A stretch of 6,926 nucleotides of DNA from Lachnospiraceae bacterium (lineage in GTDB: Bacteria; Bacillota; Clostridia; Lachnospirales; Lachnospiraceae). A program made the position numbers and the translations under genes. Under the pieces are notes generated by a model, which was given only the letters and a program-made list of their open reading frames with translations, searched no databases and was not told the origin of the DNA. The first letter of the stretch is position 1. Every line of letters starts with the position of its first letter. The DNA lies in NCBI GenBank assembly GCA_009787745.1, contig WQST01000128.1:1-6926 (forward strand), written 5' to 3'. Shown piece after piece: positions 1 through 5,678 of the stretch.

Positions 1-1
1 G

Positions 2-322
2 TGGATTAAACGGGGGCAGGCGCTGGGCGCGGGGGAGATTTGTGTTAACAGTATTGATAACGACGGGACTTTGTCGGGATATGACCTTACGCTGATGAAG
101 CTTGCCGACGCCGCGGTATCGGTTCCGACGATTGCCTCGGGCGGTGCGGGAGAGCCAAGGCATTTAAAAGAACTTTTCGTAAATACGGAAGCTCAGGCGG
201 CAATAATCAGTAGTATGCTCTATTCCCCGCGAATGAAGAAAAATTTCGCCGTGTCGGAATTAAAAGAATACTTAGTAGAGGAAGGCATTAATATACGTCC
301 GATAAATAAAAATTCCTATTGA
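2..322 (+). CDS. hisF: Imidazole glycerol phosphate synthase cyclase subunit HisF, C-terminal part (5' truncated)
   Basis: This is the last 106 residues of an open frame that enters from the left edge; the stop is TGA at 320-322. HisF is the cytoplasmic (beta/alpha)8-barrel subunit that uses ammonia channelled from HisH to turn PRFAR into imidazole glycerol phosphate plus AICAR. What is visible is the second half of the barrel. GAGE is at fragment residues 9-12, and the phosphate-binding loops DGTLSGYD (21-28) and IASGGAG (44-50) are intact. The C-terminal ELKEYLVEEGINIRP tail is typical of HisF. About 250 residues are expected, so roughly 60% lies upstream, including both catalytic aspartates. 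The usual Thr of the LTS motif is Asn here (VNS, residues 15-17), which I recall from clostridial HisF but cannot check. The frame is uninterrupted. A HisF-like paralogue from surface-sugar pathways (WbuZ type) is the main alternative. Confidence 0.88.
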   Translation, partial: WIKRGQALGAGEICVNSIDNDGTLSGYDLTLMKLADAAVSVPTIASGGAGEPRHLKELFVNTEAQAAIISSMLYSPRMKKNFAVSELKEYLVEEGINIRPINKNSY

Positions 323-347
323 CTAGGTGACACCATTGATATATACT
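319..347 (+). promoter_or_regulatory. Sigma-A-type promoter for the gltB1-gltB2 (and perhaps pur) transcript
   Basis: TTGACT (319-324) and TATACT (342-347) are separated by exactly 17 bases, each one base away from the -35 and -10 consensus. The -35 box overlaps the hisF stop codon. Transcription would start near 354, about 100 bases before the gltB1 start and only a few bases before the long hairpin at 358. The match was read by eye; it implies that hisF ends one transcription unit and gltB1 begins another. Confidence 0.6.
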
Positions 348-357
348 GTAAATGTTG

Positions 358-429
358 AACAAAGACGTTCATCAGATCATGTACTCATAGCAAATTGTTG
401 CAGTACATAATGTGATGGACGTCTTTGTT
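358..429 (+). promoter_or_regulatory. Long hairpin in the gltB1 5' leader
   Basis: Bases 358-374 pair with 413-429 over 17 positions, with one G-U wobble. After a small internal loop, 379-385 pairs perfectly with 402-408. The apical part can add GCAA (390-393) with TTGC (398-401). The structure would lie almost at the 5' end of the mRNA from the 319-347 promoter and leave the ribosome site at 441-445 single-stranded. Possible roles are mRNA stabilisation, a regulatory leader, or a poor terminator for hisF. It lacks a real T tract: only the short TTTGTTT at its foot is seen. I recognise no known riboswitch. Confidence 0.6.
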
Positions 430-452
430 TATGTGATTTAGGAGGATGTTTT

Positions 453-1553
453 ATGCAACGAGAAGGTCAAATCAGAATACCGTCAGGTTGTGCAATATCG
501 GGAATTATTAACAAATCAGGAAAGCGGATGAGCGGTGAAGCAATCATTAAGTCAATAGCGGTTATGCATGATCGTTCTAACGGCTTAGGCGGCGGTTTTG
601 CTGCTTATGGGATTTATCCTGAATATAAAGATTATTATGCGTTGCACATATTTTATGATTCTCCGTATGCCAAAAAAGAATGCGAAGAATTTATCGAACG
701 GCATTTTGATATTATAAATCTTTCCAAGATACCGACACGGAAAATAAAAGAAATCACCGATGAGCCTTTAATATGGCGCTATTTCGTTATCCCGCTTCAT
801 ACGAAGCTTTATGAAAGCCAGCTCGAAGAACGTGATTTTACAGAGAAATGTGTTTTTCGCATCAATACGCGGATTGACGGCGCTTATGTATTTTCCAGCG
901 GGAAAAATATGGGTGTATTTAAAGCGGTTGGTTTTCCCGAAGATGTCGGGCGGTTTTATCGCTTGGATGAATATGAAGGCTTTAGTTTTACCGCTCACGG
1001 CCGCTACCCGACGAATACCCCGGGATGGTGGGGAGGTGCGCACCCTTTCGCCCTGCTTGATTACTCAGTCGTACATAACGGTGAAATTTCATCTTATGAC
1101 GCTAATCGCCGTGCCATTGAAATGTATGGATACAAATGTACTCTTCAAACGGATACGGAAGTTATTACATATATTATTGATTACCTTAACAGGAAAAAGA
1201 AGCTTACTTTTAACGAAATCGCTTCGGTTATTGCGGCTCCGTTTTGGCAAACCATTGAACGGATGCCTAATGAAGAAAAAGAACTGCATGAATATCTGCG
1301 GATAGTCTTCGCCGAACAGCTTATAACGGGCCCGTTTTCTATCATTGTGGCTTTTGACGGCGGTTTGATGGCACTTAATGATCGGCTTAAATTAAGAAGC
1401 ATGGTCGTCGGTGAAAAGGATGACACGACATATATCGCGAGTGAAGAAGCCGCCATCAGGATTATCGAACCCGATTTAGATACCGTGTGGTCGCCGAAAG
1501 GCGGAGAACCTGTAATTATCCGCGTGACAGGAGGTGAAGCAAAATGCCGATAA
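453..1553 (+). CDS. Glutamate synthase glutaminase subunit (archaeal-type GltB1, class II glutamine amidotransferase)
   Basis: The 366-residue cytoplasmic protein carries the class II (Ntn-type) glutaminase fold that hydrolyses glutamine and passes ammonia to a partner synthase. The likely nucleophile is Cys13 in SGCAISGI, so a 12-residue propeptide must be removed to free it. Other family motifs follow: NGLGGGFAAYG (43-53), GRYPTNTPGWWGGAHPF (183-199), HNGEISSYDANRR (208-220) and TDTEVI (233-238). Length and layout match the free-standing glutaminase domain of split glutamate synthases rather than PurF or GlmS, since no phosphoribosyltransferase or sugar isomerase domain follows. The start has GGAGG at 441-445, seven bases upstream. 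Its last 10 bases overlap gltB2, so the two are probably translationally coupled and work as one enzyme. A wide relative such as an N-methylglutamate synthase subunit is less likely. Confidence 0.9.
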   Translation: MQREGQIRIPSGCAISGIINKSGKRMSGEAIIKSIAVMHDRSNGLGGGFAAYGIYPEYKDYYALHIFYDSPYAKKECEEFIERHFDIINLSKIPTRKIKEITDEPLIWRYFVIPLHTKLYESQLEERDFTEKCVFRINTRIDGAYVFSSGKNMGVFKAVGFPEDVGRFYRLDEYEGFSFTAHGRYPTNTPGWWGGAHPFALLDYSVVHNGEISSYDANRRAIEMYGYKCTLQTDTEVITYIIDYLNRKKKLTFNEIASVIAAPFWQTIERMPNEEKELHEYLRIVFAEQLITGPFSIIVAFDGGLMALNDRLKLRSMVVGEKDDTTYIASEEAAIRIIEPDLDTVWSPKGGEPVIIRVTGGEAKCR

Positions 1554-3049
1554 ATTATATTTATCCTGATTATGAAATAATCCGCAACCCCGACCGTTGT
1601 ATCACTTGCCGCGTCTGTGAACGTCAATGTGCTAATCAGGTGCATGAATATATTGCGGATGTGGATAAATTGTCCTGTGATGACTCGAAATGCGTTAACT
1701 GCCACCGCTGTGTATCCCTTTGCCCGACCCGCGCTTTGAAGATTAAAAGAAGCGAAAGCACTTATAAAGAAAACAGTAACTGGAGTGTAAAAACGATAAA
1801 TGAGTTGTATCGGCAGGCGGGAAGCGGCGGAGTACTGCTTTCAAGTATGGGGAACCCCGAAAATTACCCCATTTATTTCGATAAAATTTTACTGAATGCT
1901 TCGCAGGTGACTAATCCGTCCATTGACCCGCTTCGTGAGCCGATGGAAACCAAAGTTTTTCTCGGTACCAAGCCTAAACAAATTGACCGTAACGAAAACG
2001 GCAGTATCATTAACAATCTGCCGCCGCTTCTAAGATTGACCATGCCGGTCATGTTTTCCGCGATGAGCTACGGCTCGATCAGCTATAATGCTCATGAAAG
2101 TTTAGCAAGAGCGGCCGCTGAGCTGGGAATTATGTATAATACAGGCGAAGGCGGCCTTCATGAGGATTTTATCAAGTATGGCAAAAACACCATCGTTCAG
2201 GTCGCATCGGGCCGTTTTGGCGTAAACCCTGAATATCTTAACAGCGGCGCGGCGATCGAAATAAAAATGGGTCAGGGAGCGAAACCGGGTATCGGCGGGC
2301 ATTTACCGGGTACCAAAATCGTCGGTGATATTTCTCGTACCAGGATGATCCCCGAACATAGCGACGCTATTTCACCCGCGCCGCATCATGATATATATTC
2401 AATCGAGGATTTGCGGCAGCTGGTTTATTCGCTGAAAGAAGCGACGCGTTACCAAAAACCGGTGATTGTAAAAATTGCCGCCGTTCATAATATTTCTGCT
2501 ATCGCCAGCGGAATTGCCAGAAGCGGCGCGGATATAATCGCCATCGACGGTTATCGCGGCGGAACGGGAGCGGCTCCGACACGGATTCGCGATAATGTCG
2601 GAATCCCGATTGAGTTGGCATTAGCCAGTGTTGATGAGCGGTTGCGTCAGGAAGGTATCCGCAACAATGTCTCTATTATCGTCGGCGGGAGCATCCGTTC
2701 CAGCGCGGACATTGTTAGAGCGATTGCCCTTGGCGCTGATTGCGTTTATATCGGGACAGCCGCATTATTGGCGCTAGGCTGTCATTTATGCCGAAGCTGT
2801 CACGGCGGAAAATGTAATTGGGGGATTGCCACACAGGAAGCTAATCTTGTCAAACGTTTAAATCCTGAGATTGGTTATAAACGGCTTGTTAACCTGATGT
2901 TGGCATGGCGGCATGAAATAAAGGAAATGATGGGCGGTATGGGGATAAACTCAATTGAGAGCTTAAAAGGAAATCGCCTGATGTTACGCGGTGTCGGACT
3001 TAATGAAAAAGAGTTGGAAATACTCGGTATTAAACATGCAGGAGAATAG
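1544..3049 (+). CDS. Glutamate synthase FMN/iron-sulfur subunit (archaeal-type GltB2)
   Basis: The 501-residue protein reductively combines ammonia with 2-oxoglutarate to give glutamate. The N-terminus is a 2[4Fe-4S] ferredoxin domain, with C19-C22-C25-C29 and C50-C53-C56-C60-Pro. The rest is the FMN barrel: GEGG (201-204), KMGQGAKPGIGGHLPG (241-256), SPAPHHDIYSIEDL (277-290) and GYRGGTGAAP (337-346). A C-X5-C-X4-C set (C413, C419, C424) before WGIATQ matches the [3Fe-4S] site of classical GltB. The ATG at 1544 has AGGAGGTG at 1529-1536 and lies inside the end of gltB1. The GXGXG domain and an NAD(P)H-oxidising flavoprotein subunit, often encoded beside such genes, do not follow. The electron donor could be reduced ferredoxin or a subunit encoded elsewhere. 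The stop codon TAG lies inside a repeat that begins at 3040. Confidence 0.92.
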   Translation: MPINYIYPDYEIIRNPDRCITCRVCERQCANQVHEYIADVDKLSCDDSKCVNCHRCVSLCPTRALKIKRSESTYKENSNWSVKTINELYRQAGSGGVLLSSMGNPENYPIYFDKILLNASQVTNPSIDPLREPMETKVFLGTKPKQIDRNENGSIINNLPPLLRLTMPVMFSAMSYGSISYNAHESLARAAAELGIMYNTGEGGLHEDFIKYGKNTIVQVASGRFGVNPEYLNSGAAIEIKMGQGAKPGIGGHLPGTKIVGDISRTRMIPEHSDAISPAPHHDIYSIEDLRQLVYSLKEATRYQKPVIVKIAAVHNISAIASGIARSGADIIAIDGYRGGTGAAPTRIRDNVGIPIELALASVDERLRQEGIRNNVSIIVGGSIRSSADIVRAIALGADCVYIGTAALLALGCHLCRSCHGGKCNWGIATQEANLVKRLNPEIGYKRLVNLMLAWRHEIKEMMGGMGINSIESLKGNRLMLRGVGLNEKELEILGIKHAGE

Positions 3050-3122
3050 TATGAAGAGTTAATCTAAGGTGTCGGACAAAGGTCCGACACCAAAGATTAA
3101 CTAGTCCCGCTTCGCGGGCGCT
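3040..3122 (+). repeat. Structured intergenic repeat, copy 1
   Basis: This 83-bp block recurs at 4059-4141 with three differences (3045 A/G, 3070 T/C, 3120 G/A). It starts with AGGAG inside the 3' end of gltB2, supplies that gene's TAG stop, and folds well. GTTAATCT (3058-3065) pairs with AGATTAAC (3094-3101), and inside it GGTGTCGGAC (3068-3077) pairs with GTCCGACACC (3082-3091) around an AAAG loop. A second hairpin is CCCGC (3106-3110) with GCGGG (3114-3118). GAAGAG (3053-3058) can pair with CTCTTC (3121-3126) to enclose both, competing with the first stem for one base (3058). No transposase or flanking tandem duplication is seen. It resembles a dispersed palindromic or MITE-like element. 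Confidence 0.85.
3051..3062 (+). other. Three-codon mini-ORF (Met-Lys-Ser-stop) in repeat copy 1
   Basis: ATG AAG AGT TAA lies two bases after the gltB2 stop, with AGGAG (3040-3044) six bases before the ATG. The same arrangement is kept in the second repeat copy. It may be a real re-initiation site or only a by-product of the repeat's left end; a product this short would not be a functional protein. Confidence 0.25.
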
Positions 3123-3129
3123 CTTCAGT

Positions 3130-3150
3130 ACCTGAATCAAAGATTCAGGT
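3130..3150 (+). repeat. Hairpin between gltB2 and purC
   Basis: A perfect 9-bp stem, 3130-3138 with 3142-3150, closes an AAA loop. No T tract follows, so it is not a standard intrinsic terminator. It is not present after repeat copy 2, where a different hairpin takes its place. Confidence 0.7.
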
Positions 3151-3151
3151 T

Positions 3152-3179
3152 GCAAATTTGTGCTTGCGCACAAATTCGC
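3152..3179 (+). repeat. Second hairpin between gltB2 and purC
   Basis: AATTTGTGC (3155-3163) pairs perfectly with GCACAAATT (3168-3176) around a four-base TTGC loop. GC/GC pairs at the foot extend it past one A-C mismatch to 3152-3179. The downstream sequence is not T-rich, so transcription probably continues into purC. Confidence 0.65.
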
Positions 3180-3184
3180 GGGTA

Positions 3185-3212
3185 TTGGCAAGCATAAGAG
3201 AATAAGTATCAA
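3185..3212 (+). promoter_or_regulatory. Possible weak promoter before purC
   Basis: TTGGCA (3185-3190) and TATCAA (3207-3212) are spaced by 16 bases, ending 21 bases before the purC start. The match is modest and could be chance in AT-rich sequence. I see no PurBox-like CCGAAC element here. Confidence 0.22.
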
Positions 3213-3233
3213 GAAAAAAGAAAGGGATTAAAA

Positions 3234-4073
3234 ATGAAAAAAATAGTTAATGGAAAAGTCAGGGATGTTTATGAGGTTTCAGATGACCAATTGGTAATTG
3301 TAACTTCTGACCGAATTTCAGCCTTTGATGTAGTATTACCTAAGCCTGTCAAGGATAAAGGGAAGGTGCTTAATTCGATTGCAAAATTTTGGTTTGATTA
3401 TACGCAAGATATCGTTCCTAATCATATCATTTCAGTTGATTTAGCCGATATGCCTGAGTTTTTCCGAAAAGATGAATTTGCAGGGCGTACAGTATTAGTA
3501 AAAAAACTTAAAATGCTGCCGTTTGAATTTATTGTCAGAGGCTATATATTCGGCAACATGTGGGAAGCTTATAAGAATAATCAGCCTTTTTGCGGACTAA
3601 AAATTGAAGGCGAATATAAATTGGCCGAAAAGCTTAACGAACCGCTTTTTACCCCCTCGACAAAAGCGCATATCGGACACGATGAATATATTTCGTATGA
3701 AGATGTTGTGAAGGAACTGGGCGATTCATTAGCAAGTAAATTAAAGGAACTAAGCATTAATCTTTACCATACTTGCTACAGTTTCGCATATGAAAAGGGA
3801 ATTATTATCGCGGACACGAAATTTGAATTCGGTCTTAATAATGATGGTAATTTAGTTCTGGCCGATGAAATTTTCACTCCTGATTCGAGCCGTTTCTGGG
3901 ACGTTGATGATTATCAGGTCGGCGTATCACCGAAAAGCTTCGATAAGCAACTTGTCAGGGACTGGTTACTTAACAATAAAGAAAACGGTGAGATGCAATT
4001 TGCCAATATTCCCAATGATATATTAACCCAAACAGCGGATATCTACGCTGAATGCTTAAGGAGGATAGTATGA
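3234..4073 (+). CDS. purC: Phosphoribosylaminoimidazole-succinocarboxamide synthase (SAICAR synthetase)
   Basis: PurC joins aspartate to CAIR with ATP, giving SAICAR, in the cytoplasmic de novo purine pathway. The protein has 279 residues, nearer the longer yeast-like form than the roughly 240-residue E. coli/Bacillus form. Visible motifs are the N-terminal GKVRDVYEV (7-15), TSDRISAFDVVL (24-35), LPFEFIVRGYIFGNMW (95-110), TPSTKAHIGHDEYIS (140-154), the signature IADTKFEFG (192-200) and LADEIFTPDSSRFW (209-222). GNMW stands where many long-form homologues have GSGW or GSAW; I believe this occurs in clostridial PurC. The ATG at 3234 follows AAAGGG (3221-3226) at seven bases. The last codons and the TGA stop lie within repeat copy 2, so the C-terminal residues may have been altered by that element. 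The next genes, purB and purA, take up its product line. Confidence 0.96.
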   Translation: MKKIVNGKVRDVYEVSDDQLVIVTSDRISAFDVVLPKPVKDKGKVLNSIAKFWFDYTQDIVPNHIISVDLADMPEFFRKDEFAGRTVLVKKLKMLPFEFIVRGYIFGNMWEAYKNNQPFCGLKIEGEYKLAEKLNEPLFTPSTKAHIGHDEYISYEDVVKELGDSLASKLKELSINLYHTCYSFAYEKGIIIADTKFEFGLNNDGNLVLADEIFTPDSSRFWDVDDYQVGVSPKSFDKQLVRDWLLNNKENGEMQFANIPNDILTQTADIYAECLRRIV

Positions 4074-4141
4074 AGAGTTAATCTAAGGCGTCGGACAAAG
4101 GTCCGACACCAAAGATTAACTAGTCCCGCTTCGCGGGCACT
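4059..4141 (+). repeat. Structured intergenic repeat, copy 2
   Basis: Same 83-bp unit as 3040-3122. It begins with AGGAG inside purC and supplies the purC codons ATA GTA and stop TGA, a different frame from the one used in gltB2. The T to C change at 4089 breaks one pair of the inner stem. The outer stem is kept with different flanking bases: AGTATGAA (4067-4074) pairs with TTCATACT (4143-4150), so pairing extends past the conserved block. This supports an RNA or single-stranded DNA fold rather than simple sequence homology. Only two copies are in the window, so genome-wide copy number is unknown. Confidence 0.85.
4070..4081 (+). other. Three-codon mini-ORF (Met-Lys-Ser-stop) in repeat copy 2
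   Basis: The ATG overlaps the purC stop as ATGA and is preceded by AAGGAGG at 4058-4064, which is textbook geometry for translational coupling, yet it ends after three codons. It is identical in the first copy. Whether ribosomes use it is unknown. Confidence 0.25.
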
Positions 4142-4148
4142 ATTCATA

Positions 4149-4181
4149 CTGCAAGAATAGCTTAAAACGCTATTCTTGCAG
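4149..4181 (+). repeat. Strong hairpin between purC and purB
   Basis: A perfect 13-bp stem pairs 4149-4161 with 4169-4181 around a seven-base loop. ATAG rather than a T run follows, so it is not a clear terminator. Together with the repeat it would place several stable stems in a purC-purB transcript. Confidence 0.75.
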
Positions 4182-4189
4182 GTATTATA

Positions 4190-4206
4190 GTCGCACAAAG
4201 TGCGAC
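4190..4206 (+). repeat. Small hairpin directly before the purB ribosome site
   Basis: GTCGCAC (4190-4196) pairs with GTGCGAC (4200-4206) around AAA. It ends two bases before the purB Shine-Dalgarno (4209-4213) and leaves that site open. It could shield or position the ribosome site, or simply be another unit of the palindromic block. Confidence 0.65.
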
Positions 4207-4208
4207 AT

Positions 4209-4223
4209 GGAGGATTAGTAATG
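4209..4223 (+). promoter_or_regulatory. purB ribosome binding site and start
   Basis: GGAGG (4209-4213) lies seven bases before ATG 4221. This decides the start against the in-frame GTG at 4200, which has no ribosome site and sits in a hairpin arm. Confidence 0.85.
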
Positions 4224-5666
4224 TCTGACCGTTATGAAAACCCCTTATGCAAGCGCTATGCAAGCAAAGAAATGCAAGCCATCTTTTCTGACAATAACAA
4301 GTACTCAACTTGGCGGAAGCTTTGGATAGCACTGGCGGAAAGCCAAAAAGAGCTGGGGTTAGATATAAGCGATGAACAAATTGCGATCATGAAAAGCCAT
4401 ATAAATGATATTAATTATGATACGGTGCAAAGATATGAATCGGAAACACGCCATGATGTTATGGCACACATCCTCGCTTACGGTGAACTATGCCCCGCCG
4501 CAAAACCGATTATCCATCTGGGCGCGACATCATGCTATGTGGGCGACAACACCGATATTATCATCCAAAAATCCGCATTACGACAGATAAAAAAATTATT
4601 GCTAAACACTATTTCAAAGCTATATGATTTTGCGGATAAATATAAAGATTTACCGTGTCTTGCTTTTACCCATTTTCAAGCGGCACAGCCGACGACGGTC
4701 GGTAAAAGGGCGGCTTTATGGATTCAGGATTTACTGTTTGACCTTGAACACCTTAATTTCGTGTCAGGTAATTTGAAACTGCTTGGCTGTAAAGGGACGA
4801 CAGGTACGGCGGCGAGTTTCTTAGCACTCTTTGACGGCGATAAGGAAAAAGTGAAACTGCTTGAACAAAAAATCGCCGCGAAACTGAATTTTGGCGATGC
4901 TTCCGAAACAGGTTTAAGCTATGATATTTCGGGTCAGACATACTCGCGAAAGGTCGATTTTTATATATCATCGGTATTATCAGGGATTGCACAAAGTGCA
5001 TATAAATTCTCGAATGACATCCGTTTACTGTCACATATGAAAGAGGTTGATGAACCGTTTGAATCAGGGCAGGTCGGATCAAGTGCGATGGCATATAAGC
5101 GTAATCCGATGCGCAGTGAACGGATTGCTTCCTTAGCACGGTATGTCACAGTAAATACCTTAAACTCCGCCTTAACAGCAAGTTTACAGTGGTTTGAGCG
5201 GACGCTCGATGATTCGGCGAACCGCCGTATTACAATCCCTGAAACCTTCCTTTGTGTTGACGCCATTCTTATGTTATACACGAATATCACAGGCGGGCTG
5301 ACAGTATATCCGAATCGGATAAAGAACAATTTGGCGGAAGAATTACCGTTTATGGCGACAGAAAACATCTTGATGCACTGCGTAAAAAAAGGCGGCGACA
5401 GGCAAACTCTTCATGAGCGGTTACGGTTTCATTCCGTAGAAGCGGCGAAGAAAATAAAGCTTGAAGGGGCGGAAAATGATTTGCTTGCGCGGATTGCATC
5501 AGACACATCATTTAACTTAAGTCCGGATGAACTTGATAATCTCTTAAATGCCGATAACTTTACGGGCATGGCGGTTACTCAAACAAACGAGTTTTTAACA
5601 AAAGTCAAAGCGATTCTTGATGAAAATAAAGCACTTTTAGGAATTGAAATAAACATTTTAGTATAA
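4221..5666 (+). CDS. purB: Adenylosuccinate lyase, long human-like subtype
   Basis: PurB cleaves fumarate from SAICAR (giving AICAR) and from adenylosuccinate (giving AMP), so it acts after both neighbours PurC and PurA. The 481-residue protein belongs to the fumarase/aspartase superfamily of mostly helical homotetramers. Key motifs are TRHDVMAH (77-84, with H78), HLGATSCYVGDNTD (99-112), THFQAAQPTTVGKR (150-163, with the catalytic His151) and the flexible-loop signature SSAMAYKRNPMRSE (287-300, with the catalytic Ser at 287 or 288). The wording of these motifs is closer to human ADSL than to the roughly 430-residue Bacillus enzyme, and the length agrees. The frame is intact. purA follows after 12 bases, so the two are surely co-transcribed. 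Confidence 0.97.
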   Translation: MSDRYENPLCKRYASKEMQAIFSDNNKYSTWRKLWIALAESQKELGLDISDEQIAIMKSHINDINYDTVQRYESETRHDVMAHILAYGELCPAAKPIIHLGATSCYVGDNTDIIIQKSALRQIKKLLLNTISKLYDFADKYKDLPCLAFTHFQAAQPTTVGKRAALWIQDLLFDLEHLNFVSGNLKLLGCKGTTGTAASFLALFDGDKEKVKLLEQKIAAKLNFGDASETGLSYDISGQTYSRKVDFYISSVLSGIAQSAYKFSNDIRLLSHMKEVDEPFESGQVGSSAMAYKRNPMRSERIASLARYVTVNTLNSALTASLQWFERTLDDSANRRITIPETFLCVDAILMLYTNITGGLTVYPNRIKNNLAEELPFMATENILMHCVKKGGDRQTLHERLRFHSVEAAKKIKLEGAENDLLARIASDTSFNLSPDELDNLLNADNFTGMAVTQTNEFLTKVKAILDENKALLGIEINILV

Positions 5667-5678
5667 TGGAGGTTTGCT

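Noticed and set aside
364..424. glnA-type glutamine riboswitch, suggested by CGTTCATC and GGACG near glutamate synthase genes
   Set aside because: In that motif GGACG is followed by GAAGTAGG; here it is followed by TCTTTG, and the elements are absorbed in one continuous stem.
811..1705. Long alternative frames on both strands within gltB1 and the start of gltB2
   Set aside because: They overlap clearly recognisable domains and have no family features; they are shadows of the real coding frames.
3058..3101. Integron attC-like site after a gene, given its position and fold
   Set aside because: The arms read GTTAATCT then AGATTAAC, which is neither the RYYYAAC/GTTRRRY order nor sequence of attC, and no integrase is present.
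3068..3179. Intrinsic terminators after gltB2 (and equally after purC)
   Set aside because: The stems are strong but none is followed by a run of T residues, so factor-independent termination is not supported.
3030..3212. 60-codon minus-strand frame across the gltB2-purC spacer
   Set aside because: It is read through the palindromic repeat and gltB2 end, has no ribosome site that I can see and no recognisable motif.
3050..3233. Purine riboswitch, T-box or PurBox operator ahead of purC
   Set aside because: I see no conserved purine-aptamer loops, no T-box AGGGTGGNACCGCG core and no paired CCGAAC boxes; the spacer is explained by the repeat and hairpins.
3040..4141. CRISPR array
   Set aside because: There are only two repeats, 1,019 bp apart, with a gene between them and no regular spacing or cas genes.
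4200..4220. Upstream GTG start for purB (adds seven residues)
   Set aside because: The GTG lies in the hairpin arm at 4200-4206 with no ribosome site, while ATG 4221 has GGAGG at the right distance and starts with the typical SDRYENPL sequence.
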